Shown here: one piece after another, positions 35,065-43,540 of the stretch
Numbering within the stretch: the first letter of the stretch is position 1
How the letters are laid out: each line of letters starts with the position of its first letter
Assembly: GCA_902801985.1 (NCBI GenBank)
Contig: CADCKD010000011.1
Coordinates: 1-58,289 of the forward strand
From: an uncultured bacterium
GTDB lineage: Bacteria; Cyanobacteriota; Vampirovibrionia; Gastranaerophilales; Gastranaerophilaceae
Reading direction: 5' to 3'
DNA length: 58,289 nt
Made by a program: the position numbers and the translations under genes
The notes under the pieces: model-generated
Databases searched by the model: none
Told to the model about the DNA's origin: nothing
Seen by the model: only the letters and a program-made list of their open reading frames with translations

Positions 35065-35601
35065 ATGAAATACGTATGTACAGTTTGCGCTTGGTCAACA
35101 GAATCTGACACACAACCTGATAGATGTCCTTTGTGCGGTGCAACAACATTCAAAGCTATAGGCGGCGGAGAAAAAGTATATGCATGCGAGCATAAAGTAG
35201 GAGACGGAAAAGTTGATGATGCTGAAATCATGGAAGGTTTAAGAGCAAACTTCAACGGAGAATGCACAGAAGTCGGTATGTATCTTGCAATGTCAAGAGT
35301 AGCAGAAAGAGAAGGTTATCCGGAAGTTGCAGAAGCATACAAAAGATATGCATTTGAAGAAGCTGAACACGCAGCTAAATTTGCGGAATTGTTAGGCGAA
35401 GTTGTAACTGATTCTACAAAGAAAAACCTTGAATTAAGAGCTGATGCAGAGCAAGGCGCATGTGAAGGTAAATTAGCATTAGCAAAAAGAGCTAAAGAAA
35501 TGGGATTTGATGCTATTCATGACACAGTTCACGAAATGGCAAAAGATGAAGCTCGTCACGGAAAAGGTTTTGACGGCTTATTAAAAAGATATTTTGCATA
35601 A
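35065..35601 (+). CDS. Reverse rubrerythrin
   Basis: A 178-aa diiron peroxidase with the domain order inverted relative to classical rubrerythrin. The N-terminal rubredoxin-like domain has Cys pairs VCTVCAWS and CPLCGATT (residues about 5-26), and the ferritin-like domain follows (about 50-178, with [47 protein letters not shown] and [14 protein letters not shown]). Such proteins act as NADH-dependent peroxidases in clostridia (family knowledge). A good -10 (TATAAT, 35010-35015) and AGAAAGGTGGTTAGAA precede the ATG. Confidence 0.93.
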   Translation: MKYVCTVCAWSTESDTQPDRCPLCGATTFKAIGGGEKVYACEHKVGDGKVDDAEIMEGLRANFNGECTEVGMYLAMSRVAEREGYPEVAEAYKRYAFEEAEHAAKFAELLGEVVTDSTKKNLELRADAEQGACEGKLALAKRAKEMGFDAIHDTVHEMAKDEARHGKGFDGLLKRYFA

Positions 35602-35621
35602 TCAAATTTTTTATTTTTTTT

Positions 35622-35651
35622 AAAAAGGGAGATGGTATTCTCCCTTTTTAT
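35622..35651 (+). terminator. Intrinsic terminator after reverse rubrerythrin
   Basis: AAAAAGGGAGA, loop TGGTAT, TCTCCCTTTTTATTT. Symmetric tracts allow use for the leftward small gene ending at 35648 as well. Confidence 0.85.
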
Positions 35652-35866
35652 TTGCGTATACTGTTTTGTTTTATTTCGCTAACCAAATCTCGTCTATTCC
35701 AAGCTTTATATTTATGATATAAATGCCATTTACATATTTCCATAGCATAATTGCTTATTCCTGATACAATCTTTATTTTATTAAAAGATAATCCTTGGCT
35801 AAGCAATTGTTCAATTCTGGCATCATATAGTCCTCTATAAATCTTTTTCCTTAATGTCATAGTCAT
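35648..35866 (-). CDS. Small basic protein, possible HTH, 72 aa
   Basis: Start at 35866 is set by GGGGGATATAAA just upstream. The protein is basic, with a helix-turn-helix-like stretch DARIEQLLSQGLSFNKIKIV then SGISNYAMEICKWHLY at about residues 15-50. It is divergent from the XRE-type regulator at 35959 with a 92-bp shared region holding an inverted repeat. Not recognised as a family; an antitoxin-like or regulatory role cannot be judged. Confidence 0.55.
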   Translation of the reverse strand: MTMTLRKKIYRGLYDARIEQLLSQGLSFNKIKIVSGISNYAMEICKWHLYHKYKAWNRRDLVSEIKQNSIRK

Positions 35867-35909
35867 TTTATATCCCCCATTGATAAATCTCAATGATTTT
35901 AAATAGATT

Positions 35910-35937
35910 GTATTTCATAATTGAGAAAATGCAATAC
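35910..35937. promoter_or_regulatory. Inverted repeat in the divergent XRE intergenic region
   Basis: GTATTTCAT (35910-35918) and ATGCAATAC (35929-35937) are inverted repeats (8 of 9 matching) spaced by 10 bp, between two divergent small genes, one of which encodes an XRE-type regulator. Further GCAATAC-like boxes follow at about 35950-35956. A likely operator for autoregulation. Confidence 0.45.
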
Positions 35938-35958
35938 TGTACAAATGGGCAATACAAT

Positions 35959-36177
35959 ATGGAATACAAATATCTTGGCGAATATATAAGAAATAAAAGA
36001 ATAGCTCTTGGATTTTCGTTGAACCAATTTGCTTTTGATTGTGATGTAGATCCTGCAATACTATCAAGAATTGAAAATTTAAAACAAAATATAAAGTTAA
36101 ACATATTGGAAAAAATTGCTAGAGGATTTCATTACTCTCCTGCAGAATTCTTAACAGAATTTGAAAAACAAAAATAA
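35959..36177 (+). CDS. XRE-family helix-turn-helix regulator
   Basis: A 72-aa single-domain DNA-binding protein: YLGEYIRNKRIALGFSLNQF, then AFDCDVDPAILSRIEN and a LNILEKIARGFHYSPAEFL tail, the full Cro/C1 helix-turn-helix fold. I prefer the ATG at 35959; starts at 35929 or 35893 are possible but run through the probable operator. It ends 56 bp before the VWA gene and may regulate it, although that gene appears to have its own promoter. Confidence 0.75.
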   Translation: MEYKYLGEYIRNKRIALGFSLNQFAFDCDVDPAILSRIENLKQNIKLNILEKIARGFHYSPAEFLTEFEKQK

Positions 36178-36197
36178 ACTATCCTTCATTTAAATTA

Positions 36198-36226
36198 TTG
36201 CCCATTAAAGATTATTTATGTTAAAT
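36198..36226 (+). promoter_or_regulatory. Promoter TTGCCC-N17-TTAAAT before the VWA gene
   Basis: -35 TTGCCC (36198-36203), -10 TTAAAT (36221-36226), ATG at 36234. Only 7 nt separate the -10 from the start codon, so the transcript would be leaderless. It shares the TTGCC(C/T) -35 with the promoters at 25170 and 39343. Confidence 0.45.
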
Positions 36227-36233
36227 TATTATT

Positions 36234-36899
36234 ATGAAAAATAAAGTTAAAATTATAATTTTTGTTGGATTATTATTAATAGCCGGATTACTTACATTCA
36301 TAGGGCTATCAAGAGTTAAGGTGGATGATTTTCATAAGGCTGCCGTAATTTTTGTTGTAGATTCTTCTGCATCAAATCAAAAACAGCTGCCCGAACAAAC
36401 AAGTACATTGAGGCAATTATGTTCTATGCTTGACCCGGAAGATCAAATAAAAATCTTAAGAGTTTCTGAAAGTTCATATTTAATATATGAAGGTTCACCT
36501 CAATCAAGTTCAGAAATAAGAAAATCAATGGACGCATTCACAAAGCTTGATGCTAAAGAATATGGTACAGCATACGGTTTGTCTTTAACTAAATCATTTA
36601 ATCACGCCAAGAATATGGCAAAAGAAGGATATATTCCTGCTGTTGTAGTAATTGGTGATTTGGAAAACGAAGGAGCGGTAGAAAAACAAATCGATTGGGA
36701 TAAATTGCCAAATGAAGTTGCACAAGTAAAAGACGAAACAGGCAATTTTTCTATGATGTTCTTATACGCATCTCCTGACAAATTAGATAGAGTTAAGGAA
36801 ACATTAACTCCTGTACTTGGCGAAGATAAATTAATCATTGGATCTGAAACAACTGCGAATAAAGCATTGAGAAAATTTTTGAATGCTATCGGCAGATAA
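36234..36899 (+). CDS. Membrane-anchored VWA-like protein, 221 aa
   Basis: One N-terminal membrane helix (about 6-25: KIIIFVGLLLIAGLLTFIGL) anchors an outward-facing domain. It begins AAVIFVVDSSASNQ, a DxSxS metal-ion-dependent adhesion site at residues 43-47; GTAYGLS could supply the MIDAS Thr and VVVIGDLENEG the Asp. VWA/MIDAS domains mediate metal-dependent protein binding. It is the first of three same-strand genes (next starts 18 bp on) with an FHA-like multispan protein and a TonB-like protein. No close family was recognised. Confidence 0.75.
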   Translation: MKNKVKIIIFVGLLLIAGLLTFIGLSRVKVDDFHKAAVIFVVDSSASNQKQLPEQTSTLRQLCSMLDPEDQIKILRVSESSYLIYEGSPQSSSEIRKSMDAFTKLDAKEYGTAYGLSLTKSFNHAKNMAKEGYIPAVVVIGDLENEGAVEKQIDWDKLPNEVAQVKDETGNFSMMFLYASPDKLDRVKETLTPVLGEDKLIIGSETTANKALRKFLNAIGR

Positions 36900-36917
36900 T
36901 ATTAGAAAGAGCTTTAT

Positions 36918-38435
36918 ATGAGAGTCTCCGTTAAATACGGCAATACAATCAGCGAATTTAAAGACCAAACGACTATCACAATGGGCAGTTCAGATAATTG
37001 TGACATTAAAATTAACAATTATACCGGCTCTAAACCGCTGAAACTCATTTTTTCTCAGAAATACAACAATTATGTGTTGGTTAATCCTGAAAATAACAAG
37101 GATATCCTGTTTAATGACGGTGCTTTCTCAAAAGTACTCGTGCCGCAAATGTTTTCTGTAAAAATAAAACATTTATCTGATCCTATTATTATTTCTATAG
37201 AAAACAACCCATTATCAGACATTAAAAATAGTATCTTTGACAGCGAAATAGAAGAAAACAGAATTACTATTGTCAAGGAAATGGGCAATAGCGTTCAGAA
37301 TTTGAAAAATGCTATCGGCTCAATGAATATAACTGCATTTATTTTAAATGCTGCAATGATAATTTTATCTTTTGTATGCGCATTTGGGATAACCAATTTT
37401 CTTTTGGGCTTAAGGGCTGACAGCTCAACTTCTGTATTAAAAATAACAACAAATGTGGGATTTTTAATATGTATAAGTGCAGTTATCTTAGCAGTTTCTG
37501 TCATATTAAAACACGGCATTTATTCAATAATGGAATTTAATGCAACAAGTAAATACGGTGACAGCAGTATAATTCAACAAATAATTATTTGTGCGGGCAT
37601 ATTTTTTATGTTCATTTTTTACACAATAAATTTGTTTTATTACAAAGATGTACCGGGATTTAATTCTGCCGCGTTTTTTATTTCAATATTATTTGTAGGA
37701 GCTTTATTAGTCGTGTCTGTTGCCGGCGGATACTATAAATATCAACTTAAGGAATATAATAACAAACTCGTAACAAGTGAATACAGAGCCGACTTTGAAA
37801 CAGTTTTAAAGAATTATTCAAGAATGATATACGCATACGTAAACAATTTGAGTAAAAATAAAATTGATTATATAAAAAGCTCATTAACAAATAATCAAAT
37901 AAGGATGACAATAGAGATAATCGCCGGAATTTTAACTTCTCCATTTTTGGCTTATGGTGTTTCAAATACTTTAGCGGCATGTTTTCCTGAAGCAGCAAGC
38001 TGGATAAGAATTTCTGGTATAAGATTCAGCCCTATATTTTTAGTTTTGGCAACTTTTTTAATCATATTTGCATTTTTCTCTTTTGTAAGAGCTTTTTCTA
38101 TATCAAAACAACTTAGAAGTTCTGAAATAATCAAATTTGACGGATTTCACGATTATAACACTCATGGAGTTACAATTCTCGGTTTGGATGCGATGAGAAG
38201 TTTGAATAAAGAAAAAAATACCGTAATGTTTATTGCATGCTTTATCATATTGATTGAATTTACGATGAACGTTTCATACTTTATCTCAGAAAATGGCGGA
38301 GATATTCAGGGAATGTTTTTGAGCTTTGTAACAGCACTTGTTCCTACGGCTCTTTTAATAGCAGAAACAATGTTATTGAGCACAACAATGCATAAAATAA
38401 ATAATTACAATGAACTTTTATCAATGCTGGATTAA
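36918..38435 (+). CDS. FHA-like domain plus multispan membrane protein, 505 aa
   Basis: Residues about 1-97 are a beta-rich module with TITMGSSDNCDIKI, matching the first loop of an FHA phosphothreonine-binding domain, though the later SxxH motif is not obvious. Membrane helices follow at about 137-164, 178-197, 218-243, 250-271, 333-355, 370-392, 436-457 and 465-488. Residues 275-330 form a soluble loop between helices 4 and 5. It sits between a VWA-like and a TonB-like gene with gaps of 18 and 6 bp, so the three are one operon. No transporter family was recognised. Probably a cytoplasm-to-membrane signalling or scaffold component (inference). Confidence 0.7.
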   Translation: MRVSVKYGNTISEFKDQTTITMGSSDNCDIKINNYTGSKPLKLIFSQKYNNYVLVNPENNKDILFNDGAFSKVLVPQMFSVKIKHLSDPIIISIENNPLSDIKNSIFDSEIEENRITIVKEMGNSVQNLKNAIGSMNITAFILNAAMIILSFVCAFGITNFLLGLRADSSTSVLKITTNVGFLICISAVILAVSVILKHGIYSIMEFNATSKYGDSSIIQQIIICAGIFFMFIFYTINLFYYKDVPGFNSAAFFISILFVGALLVVSVAGGYYKYQLKEYNNKLVTSEYRADFETVLKNYSRMIYAYVNNLSKNKIDYIKSSLTNNQIRMTIEIIAGILTSPFLAYGVSNTLAACFPEAASWIRISGIRFSPIFLVLATFLIIFAFFSFVRAFSISKQLRSSEIIKFDGFHDYNTHGVTILGLDAMRSLNKEKNTVMFIACFIILIEFTMNVSYFISENGGDIQGMFLSFVTALVPTALLIAETMLLSTTMHKINNYNELLSMLD

Positions 38436-38441
38436 TGATCT

Positions 38442-39230
38442 ATGAAACAAATATTAGCGATATTAGGAATTTTAACTTTTATACTATGTACTCTATATAT
38501 TCTTAACGCAGACGATACAAAAAAGATAAAAAGAGTGTACATACAAAATCAATCTATGTCTTTAATCCAACAAGGAACAGGGATAACGTCTTCTCAAATA
38601 AATTTTTCCAATCCTGAAATCAAAGTTGAGCAAGAACAAAACACCTACAATTCAAATGGCAGATACTCTACGACAACCACATCAAAAAATAATACTATTG
38701 ACAAATATATACAGCAATTTGACTCCGAAAATAGCGGAGGCAATAATCCATACACATACACACAAACACAAACCCATTATACAAATCCTCCACGTCCGCA
38801 ACAGGGCAGAAATCTAAATCCTCGCATAGAACCAACGCCAAAACCTGAAATTGAACATGGATTTATGAATTTGGATATTAGTTGGAACACTTGGAAAAGC
38901 AATTTTATAAACCGTATTCTTGACGATAGCATGGCTATACATTCTCTAAATAATTACAACATCGGTACGTGGTTCTATTACTCTTTTGAAGTGACCAATA
39001 CCGGCGAAATACAAAATATAAAAATAACTTCTATATCCTTGAAAAAAGAAGACAAAGAAGCTGTAATAAGAATGATACAGAGCTATGCGCACAAAGATAT
39101 CACTGCTTTTCCTAAGAATTCTAAACGCAAGAAAGCAAAAGTTGATGCAATTATGCTGCTTGGAGACACAGAATCAAAGTCTTCCCCTAATGATTTTAAC
39201 GATACAGAAAGAGTTAGAATTCATTATTAA
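38442..39230 (+). CDS. TonB-like periplasmic protein, 262 aa
   Basis: Membrane helix at about 4-22 (ILAILGILTFILCTLYILN), then a low-complexity Thr/Ser/Asn/Gln region and a Pro-rich segment (NPPRPQQG, EPTPKPEIEHG, about 114-140). A C-terminal domain (about 145-235) follows: NTWKSNFINRILDD, then WFYYSFEVTNTGEIQNIKIT, then KKEDKEAVIRMIQSYAH and the FPKNSKRKKAKVDAIML ending. This strand-helix-strand pattern is that of TonB/TolA C-terminal domains. Third gene of the operon; no ExbB/ExbD lies here. A periplasm-spanning coupler is inferred. Confidence 0.65.
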   Translation: MKQILAILGILTFILCTLYILNADDTKKIKRVYIQNQSMSLIQQGTGITSSQINFSNPEIKVEQEQNTYNSNGRYSTTTTSKNNTIDKYIQQFDSENSGGNNPYTYTQTQTHYTNPPRPQQGRNLNPRIEPTPKPEIEHGFMNLDISWNTWKSNFINRILDDSMAIHSLNNYNIGTWFYYSFEVTNTGEIQNIKITSISLKKEDKEAVIRMIQSYAHKDITAFPKNSKRKKAKVDAIMLLGDTESKSSPNDFNDTERVRIHY

Positions 39231-39342
39231 CAAAGATTTTTTATAACTTCTGATATGAATTAAATTTTCCATAAAACAATTATGGCAACTATATAATTTT
39301 TTTTTCAAGAGAGCCGAAATATAGTAAAATATGTAAATTTTC

Positions 39343-39371
39343 TTGCCTTTTTAGTCTTTATTCATTACAAT
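39343..39371 (+). promoter_or_regulatory. Promoter TTGCCT-N17-TACAAT before the TPR gene
   Basis: -35 TTGCCT (39343-39348) and -10 TACAAT (39366-39371) at ideal 17-bp spacing, with ATG at 39394 and a GAGAAAG ribosome binding site. This separates the TPR gene from the preceding three-gene operon. Confidence 0.6.
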
Positions 39372-39393
39372 TTATATAGAGAAAGCTTAAATT

Positions 39394-40986
39394 ATGAATA
39401 ATGAAACAAAAATATTAGATAAAAAAATACAAAAAGAAATTAAAACAGGGAATGTCAAAAATGCAATTGAATTGTGCCAAATAGGATTGCAAAAAGATCC
39501 TACAAATGCTCAGCTGCACCTGCGACTTGGAGATTTGTATGTTGCTTGGCATTTGGATATTTATTCATCATGCCAATATATAGATGAAGCTATAACCGAA
39601 TATCAAATGGCCTTAGAATCAATAGATTCTTATGAAATTTATTATAAAATCGGTGTTGCACAGTACTACAAAGGTGATCTTGACAAAGCAGTAAATTATT
39701 TCAACACTACAATCAAAAAAAATCCGAAATACTCAAAAGCATATTATATGCTTGCAGAAACATATACCAAAAAAGCGAGATTTTCCGACGCAATTGAAAA
39801 TGCCCAATATGCAATAAAATACGGACCGTTTACAAATTCATGCGCCCATTACCTGCTTCATAGTTTATATCAAGCATCTTCTTTCAGAGTATTGAAAAAT
39901 AAATTAAAATCATACTATGAATACATAATGTCAGTATTAACATTACCGTTTGATAAAGAGGCTATAAAAAGAGTAAAAGAATCTTTTGCATATATTAAAT
40001 TTTTACCTATATTATTTAAAGGCTATTATGCAATAAAAACCAAAGGTATAGACAATGCACTTGATATATACATAGATGCAATAGATAAAGCGCCCGGATT
40101 TGTGCCTTTATATTGCCTTTTAGGGGATATATACTCTTCACTCGGGCAATTTGAAAATGCAATAACAGAATATAAAATGGCTATATGGCTTGATAGTTTA
40201 AACATTCCGGCATACCGTCATTTATGTATGGCATACGAAGATTTAGGCGACTATGATAACGCAATAGAAATATATAAAAAACTTATCCAAATCATGCCTA
40301 ATATGCCTGAATTTCACTCAAATCTGGCAAATATTTTATACGTAAAGGGAGATGTAGACGGAGCAATTTCTCATTTCCAAACAGCAGTAACCCTCAACCC
40401 AAGTAAAGAATGGACAAGTGTAATTAACCAAACATTAGGTTTTGTATTCCAAGAATCAAAACAAGATATCAATGCAGCCATTACTTCATACCAAAGCGCA
40501 TATTTAATGACTCCAGAAGACATTGATATATACGTTAACTTGGGAAGCGCATTTTATGACAAAGAAGATTACGAAAATGCACTAACAATATACAGAAACG
40601 CACTTGAATTAAACCCTAAGAGTGCAAAAATACACTGTAATTTGGGATTTTTATACTGGGGAAAAGGAGATATGAATGAAGCAATCAGAGAATATCTCCA
40701 CGCAATTGAATATGACAACACATACTCTATTGCATATAACAACCTCGGAGTTATATATCTTGATGATTTAGGTCGTGTTCAAGATGCAATAGAAATGTTT
40801 AAAAAAGCGGTTGAATACAATCCGAATTATGCATTAGCACACTTCAACCTTGCAAGATCAATTACAATAACAGGTGACAAAATTGAAGCAGCAAAACTAT
40901 ATCAAATAGCACAAGACGTAAACAAAATTACAAATGAAATCGATCCTCAAGATATAGTTGATAAGATTAATGCTTTATTTGATTAA
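39394..40986 (+). CDS. Tetratricopeptide repeat protein, 530 aa
   Basis: About ten TPR units cover most of the protein. Clear ones include AYYMLAETYTKKARFSDAIE, LYCLLGDIYSSLGQFENAIT, AYRHLCMAYEDLGDYDNAIE, IYVNLGSAFYDKEDYENALT, IHCNLGFLYWGKGDMNEAIR and AYNNLGVIYLDDLGRVQDAI. A 50-residue non-TPR insert lies at about 170-220. No signal peptide or catalytic domain is present. A protein-protein scaffold; partners unknown, possibly the adjacent envelope operon. Its last 12 bases overlap the converging dehydrogenase gene. Confidence 0.9.
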   Translation: MNNETKILDKKIQKEIKTGNVKNAIELCQIGLQKDPTNAQLHLRLGDLYVAWHLDIYSSCQYIDEAITEYQMALESIDSYEIYYKIGVAQYYKGDLDKAVNYFNTTIKKNPKYSKAYYMLAETYTKKARFSDAIENAQYAIKYGPFTNSCAHYLLHSLYQASSFRVLKNKLKSYYEYIMSVLTLPFDKEAIKRVKESFAYIKFLPILFKGYYAIKTKGIDNALDIYIDAIDKAPGFVPLYCLLGDIYSSLGQFENAITEYKMAIWLDSLNIPAYRHLCMAYEDLGDYDNAIEIYKKLIQIMPNMPEFHSNLANILYVKGDVDGAISHFQTAVTLNPSKEWTSVINQTLGFVFQESKQDINAAITSYQSAYLMTPEDIDIYVNLGSAFYDKEDYENALTIYRNALELNPKSAKIHCNLGFLYWGKGDMNEAIREYLHAIEYDNTYSIAYNNLGVIYLDDLGRVQDAIEMFKKAVEYNPNYALAHFNLARSITITGDKIEAAKLYQIAQDVNKITNEIDPQDIVDKINALFD

Positions 40987-42003
40987 AAATTTTATAGCTT
41001 TACCTTCAATATGCTGCTCCATTGCATATTCAACTTTTTCAAGCGGAAGAGTATCCGTAATTAATTTTTCGACTTCAACCTGACCTGATGCGATATATTC
41101 AAGAGCCTTTCTGAAATATTCCGGTGTATGGTGAAAAACACTCATAATTTTAATATCGCCATAATGCATTTTTGTAGTATCCAAAGTCACCTTAGAGCCG
41201 GACTTACATCCTCCAAAAAAGTGAACAGTACCCCCGGGGCGAACACAATTAAATATTCTTTCCCAAATTTCAGGAAGTCCCACACATTCTACGGCAACAT
41301 CAAGGCCTTTACCTTCTTCTGAGAAATCTTTAAAAATCTTTTCAGGATTAGGATATTTTTTCAAATCAATAATTTCGTCAGCATGGGCAAAATCTTCTGC
41401 AGCCTTTAATTTTATAGGATTACGCCCTGCCACAATTACACGTGCGCCCATAAGTTTTGCAATCCTTGCAAACATCAATCCTATCGGTCCAATACCGATT
41501 ATACCAACACTTTGTCCGGGTTTAATATCTGTTCTGTATGCGCCATGTACAACATTTGCCAACGGTTCACAAAAGGCAGCTTTTTCAAAACTCAAATCTT
41601 GAGGAAGAATTAGCATATTTTTCTTCACAATTCTTGCCGGAACCGTTATAAATTCTGCATAAGCACCATTTAATAAATCCAAATTTTCACAAAGATTATA
41701 TTGTCCATGCCTGCAATAAAAACATTCTCCGCACGGAGCAGAATTAGCCGCAACAACCCTGTCACCGACTTTAAATCCTTCAACACCTCTGCCAAGTTTG
41801 TCAACTACACCGGCGAATTCATGCCCAAAACCTGACGGGACATTTTTTATAAGCACAGGATGACCTCTGCGATATGTTTTAACATCCGTACCACAAGTAA
41901 GTGCCGCCATAACACGCACAACAACTTCACCCTCTTGCGGCGGTCTTATAGGCACTTCTTCATATTTAATATTTTTAGGGCCATAAAATTGAATAGCTTT
42001 CAT
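40975..42003 (-). CDS. Zinc-dependent medium-chain alcohol/polyol dehydrogenase
   Basis: A 342-aa MDR-family NAD(P)-dependent dehydrogenase. The catalytic zinc ligands are Cys in LTCGTD (about 37) and His-Glu in GFGHEFAG (about 59-60). The structural zinc Cys set is CGECFYCRHGQYNLC (about 92-106). The cofactor motif is GIIGIGPIGLMFARI. The closest types are sorbitol, L-threonine or galactitol dehydrogenases; the substrate cannot be decided. Single gene, convergent with the TPR gene. Confidence 0.9.
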   Translation of the reverse strand: MKAIQFYGPKNIKYEEVPIRPPQEGEVVVRVMAALTCGTDVKTYRRGHPVLIKNVPSGFGHEFAGVVDKLGRGVEGFKVGDRVVAANSAPCGECFYCRHGQYNLCENLDLLNGAYAEFITVPARIVKKNMLILPQDLSFEKAAFCEPLANVVHGAYRTDIKPGQSVGIIGIGPIGLMFARIAKLMGARVIVAGRNPIKLKAAEDFAHADEIIDLKKYPNPEKIFKDFSEEGKGLDVAVECVGLPEIWERIFNCVRPGGTVHFFGGCKSGSKVTLDTTKMHYGDIKIMSVFHHTPEYFRKALEYIASGQVEVEKLITDTLPLEKVEYAMEQHIEGKAIKFLIK

Positions 42004-42038
42004 AAAAATATTTTACAACAAATATACTTTAATTAAAA

Positions 42039-43403
42039 TTAAACAACACCTTGTGCCTTCATAGCATCAGACAACTGTTTGAACGCAGCAATATTAGCCC
42101 CGTCCAAATAATTACCGCTATGTCCGAATTCTTCTGAAGCTTTTGCACAGTTATTAAAAATATTAATCATAATACGTTCTAATTTATGTTCAACTTCTTC
42201 GAATGTATAATAATATCTCATACTATTTTGAGACATTTCAATAGCAGAAGTCGCAACACCACCGGCATTTGCAGCTTTTGCAGGTGCAAATAACACCCCG
42301 TTTTCAATTAAATATTTTGCAGCCTCATAAGTACATGGCATATTAGCACCTTCTCCAACAGCGATTACACCATTTTTAAGAAGAACTCTTGCTTCATCGA
42401 TGCTTAATTCATTTTGTGTCGCACAAGGAAGTGCTATATCAGTTTTTATATTCCAAATCGGGTGAGAAGAATCAACTGATTCAAAATACTGTGCATTCGG
42501 ATGGAAATTCAAATACTCCTTAATACGTCCTCTTTGAACTTCTTTTATCTTTTTAATTGTATCAAGATTTATACCGTTTTCATCATATACACAACCGTTA
42601 GAATCGCTCATAGCAACGACTTTTGCACCCATTGCATAAGCTTTTTCACAAGCATATATAGCAACATTACCCGAGCCTGAAATTGTTACTATTTTGCCTT
42701 CCAAAGATTTACCGTGTTTTTTAAGCATTTCACGCATAAAGAATATCAAACCGTAACCGGTAGCCTCTTTTCTCGCCAATGAACCGCCGTAGCATATGTC
42801 TTTTCCGGTTAAAACCCCGCCTTCATAGGCATCTTTAATCTTTTTATATTGTCCGAATAAATATCCGATTTCTCTTGCACCAACACCGATATCACCTGCC
42901 GGAACATCGACATCTTGCCCAATGTGTCTATATAATTCTGTCATAAAACTTTGACAAAATCTCATAATTTCACCCTCAGATTTGCCTTTAGGATCAAAAT
43001 CACTTCCGCCCTTAGCACCTCCGATAGGTAATCCCGTCAATGCATTTTTAAAAATTTGTTCAAAACCTAAAAACTTCATAATACTAAGATTTACACTAGG
43101 GTGAAATCTCAAACCGCCTTTATAAGGTCCGATTAAAGAGCTGTATTGTATTCTGTATCCACGATTAACAACAACCTGACCCTCATCATTTACCCATGGT
43201 ACTCTGAATAATATACATCTTTCAGGTTCTACCATTCTTTCTAATACTGCAAGTTTTTCAAATTCCGGATGTGCATTTATTACCGGTTCTATTGATGTCA
43301 AAACTTCTTCAACTGCTTGCAAATATTCCGGTTGATTTTTATTTAATTCTCTTGTTCTTTCTAATACTTTATTTAAATATTCGTTCATAGCTACTCTTTC
43401 CAT
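42039..43403 (-). CDS. gdhA: NADP-type glutamate dehydrogenase
   Basis: A 454-aa hexameric class glutamate dehydrogenase interconverting 2-oxoglutarate plus ammonia and glutamate. Motifs: GYRIQYSSLIGPYKGGLRFH, the catalytic segment GLPIGGAKGGSDFDPKGKS, PAGDIGVGAREIGYLFGQYK, GSGNVAIYACEKA and GANMPCTYEAAKYL. The start at 43403 follows AAGGAAGTAAT; an internal ATG at 43388 is less well supported. Provides the main ammonia-assimilating or glutamate-catabolic step in many gut anaerobes. Confidence 0.96.
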   Translation of the reverse strand: MERVAMNEYLNKVLERTRELNKNQPEYLQAVEEVLTSIEPVINAHPEFEKLAVLERMVEPERCILFRVPWVNDEGQVVVNRGYRIQYSSLIGPYKGGLRFHPSVNLSIMKFLGFEQIFKNALTGLPIGGAKGGSDFDPKGKSEGEIMRFCQSFMTELYRHIGQDVDVPAGDIGVGAREIGYLFGQYKKIKDAYEGGVLTGKDICYGGSLARKEATGYGLIFFMREMLKKHGKSLEGKIVTISGSGNVAIYACEKAYAMGAKVVAMSDSNGCVYDENGINLDTIKKIKEVQRGRIKEYLNFHPNAQYFESVDSSHPIWNIKTDIALPCATQNELSIDEARVLLKNGVIAVGEGANMPCTYEAAKYLIENGVLFAPAKAANAGGVATSAIEMSQNSMRYYYTFEEVEHKLERIMINIFNNCAKASEEFGHSGNYLDGANIAAFKQLSDAMKAQGVV

Positions 43404-43540
43404 ATTACTTCCTTATTTTTTTATACAACAGCAAAACTCTTATTGCAACAAACTTTATATAAAATTAATGTATAAAAATAATACAAAAAGTACCCAAACG
43501 GCTAATATACACAATATTTCTTATTATAATAATATAATTT

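Noticed and set aside
36234-39230. Classical TonB-ExbB-ExbD or Tol-Pal operon
   Set aside because: The multispan protein has an FHA-like head and about eight helices, unlike ExbB/TolQ, and no ExbD/TolR-like gene is present.
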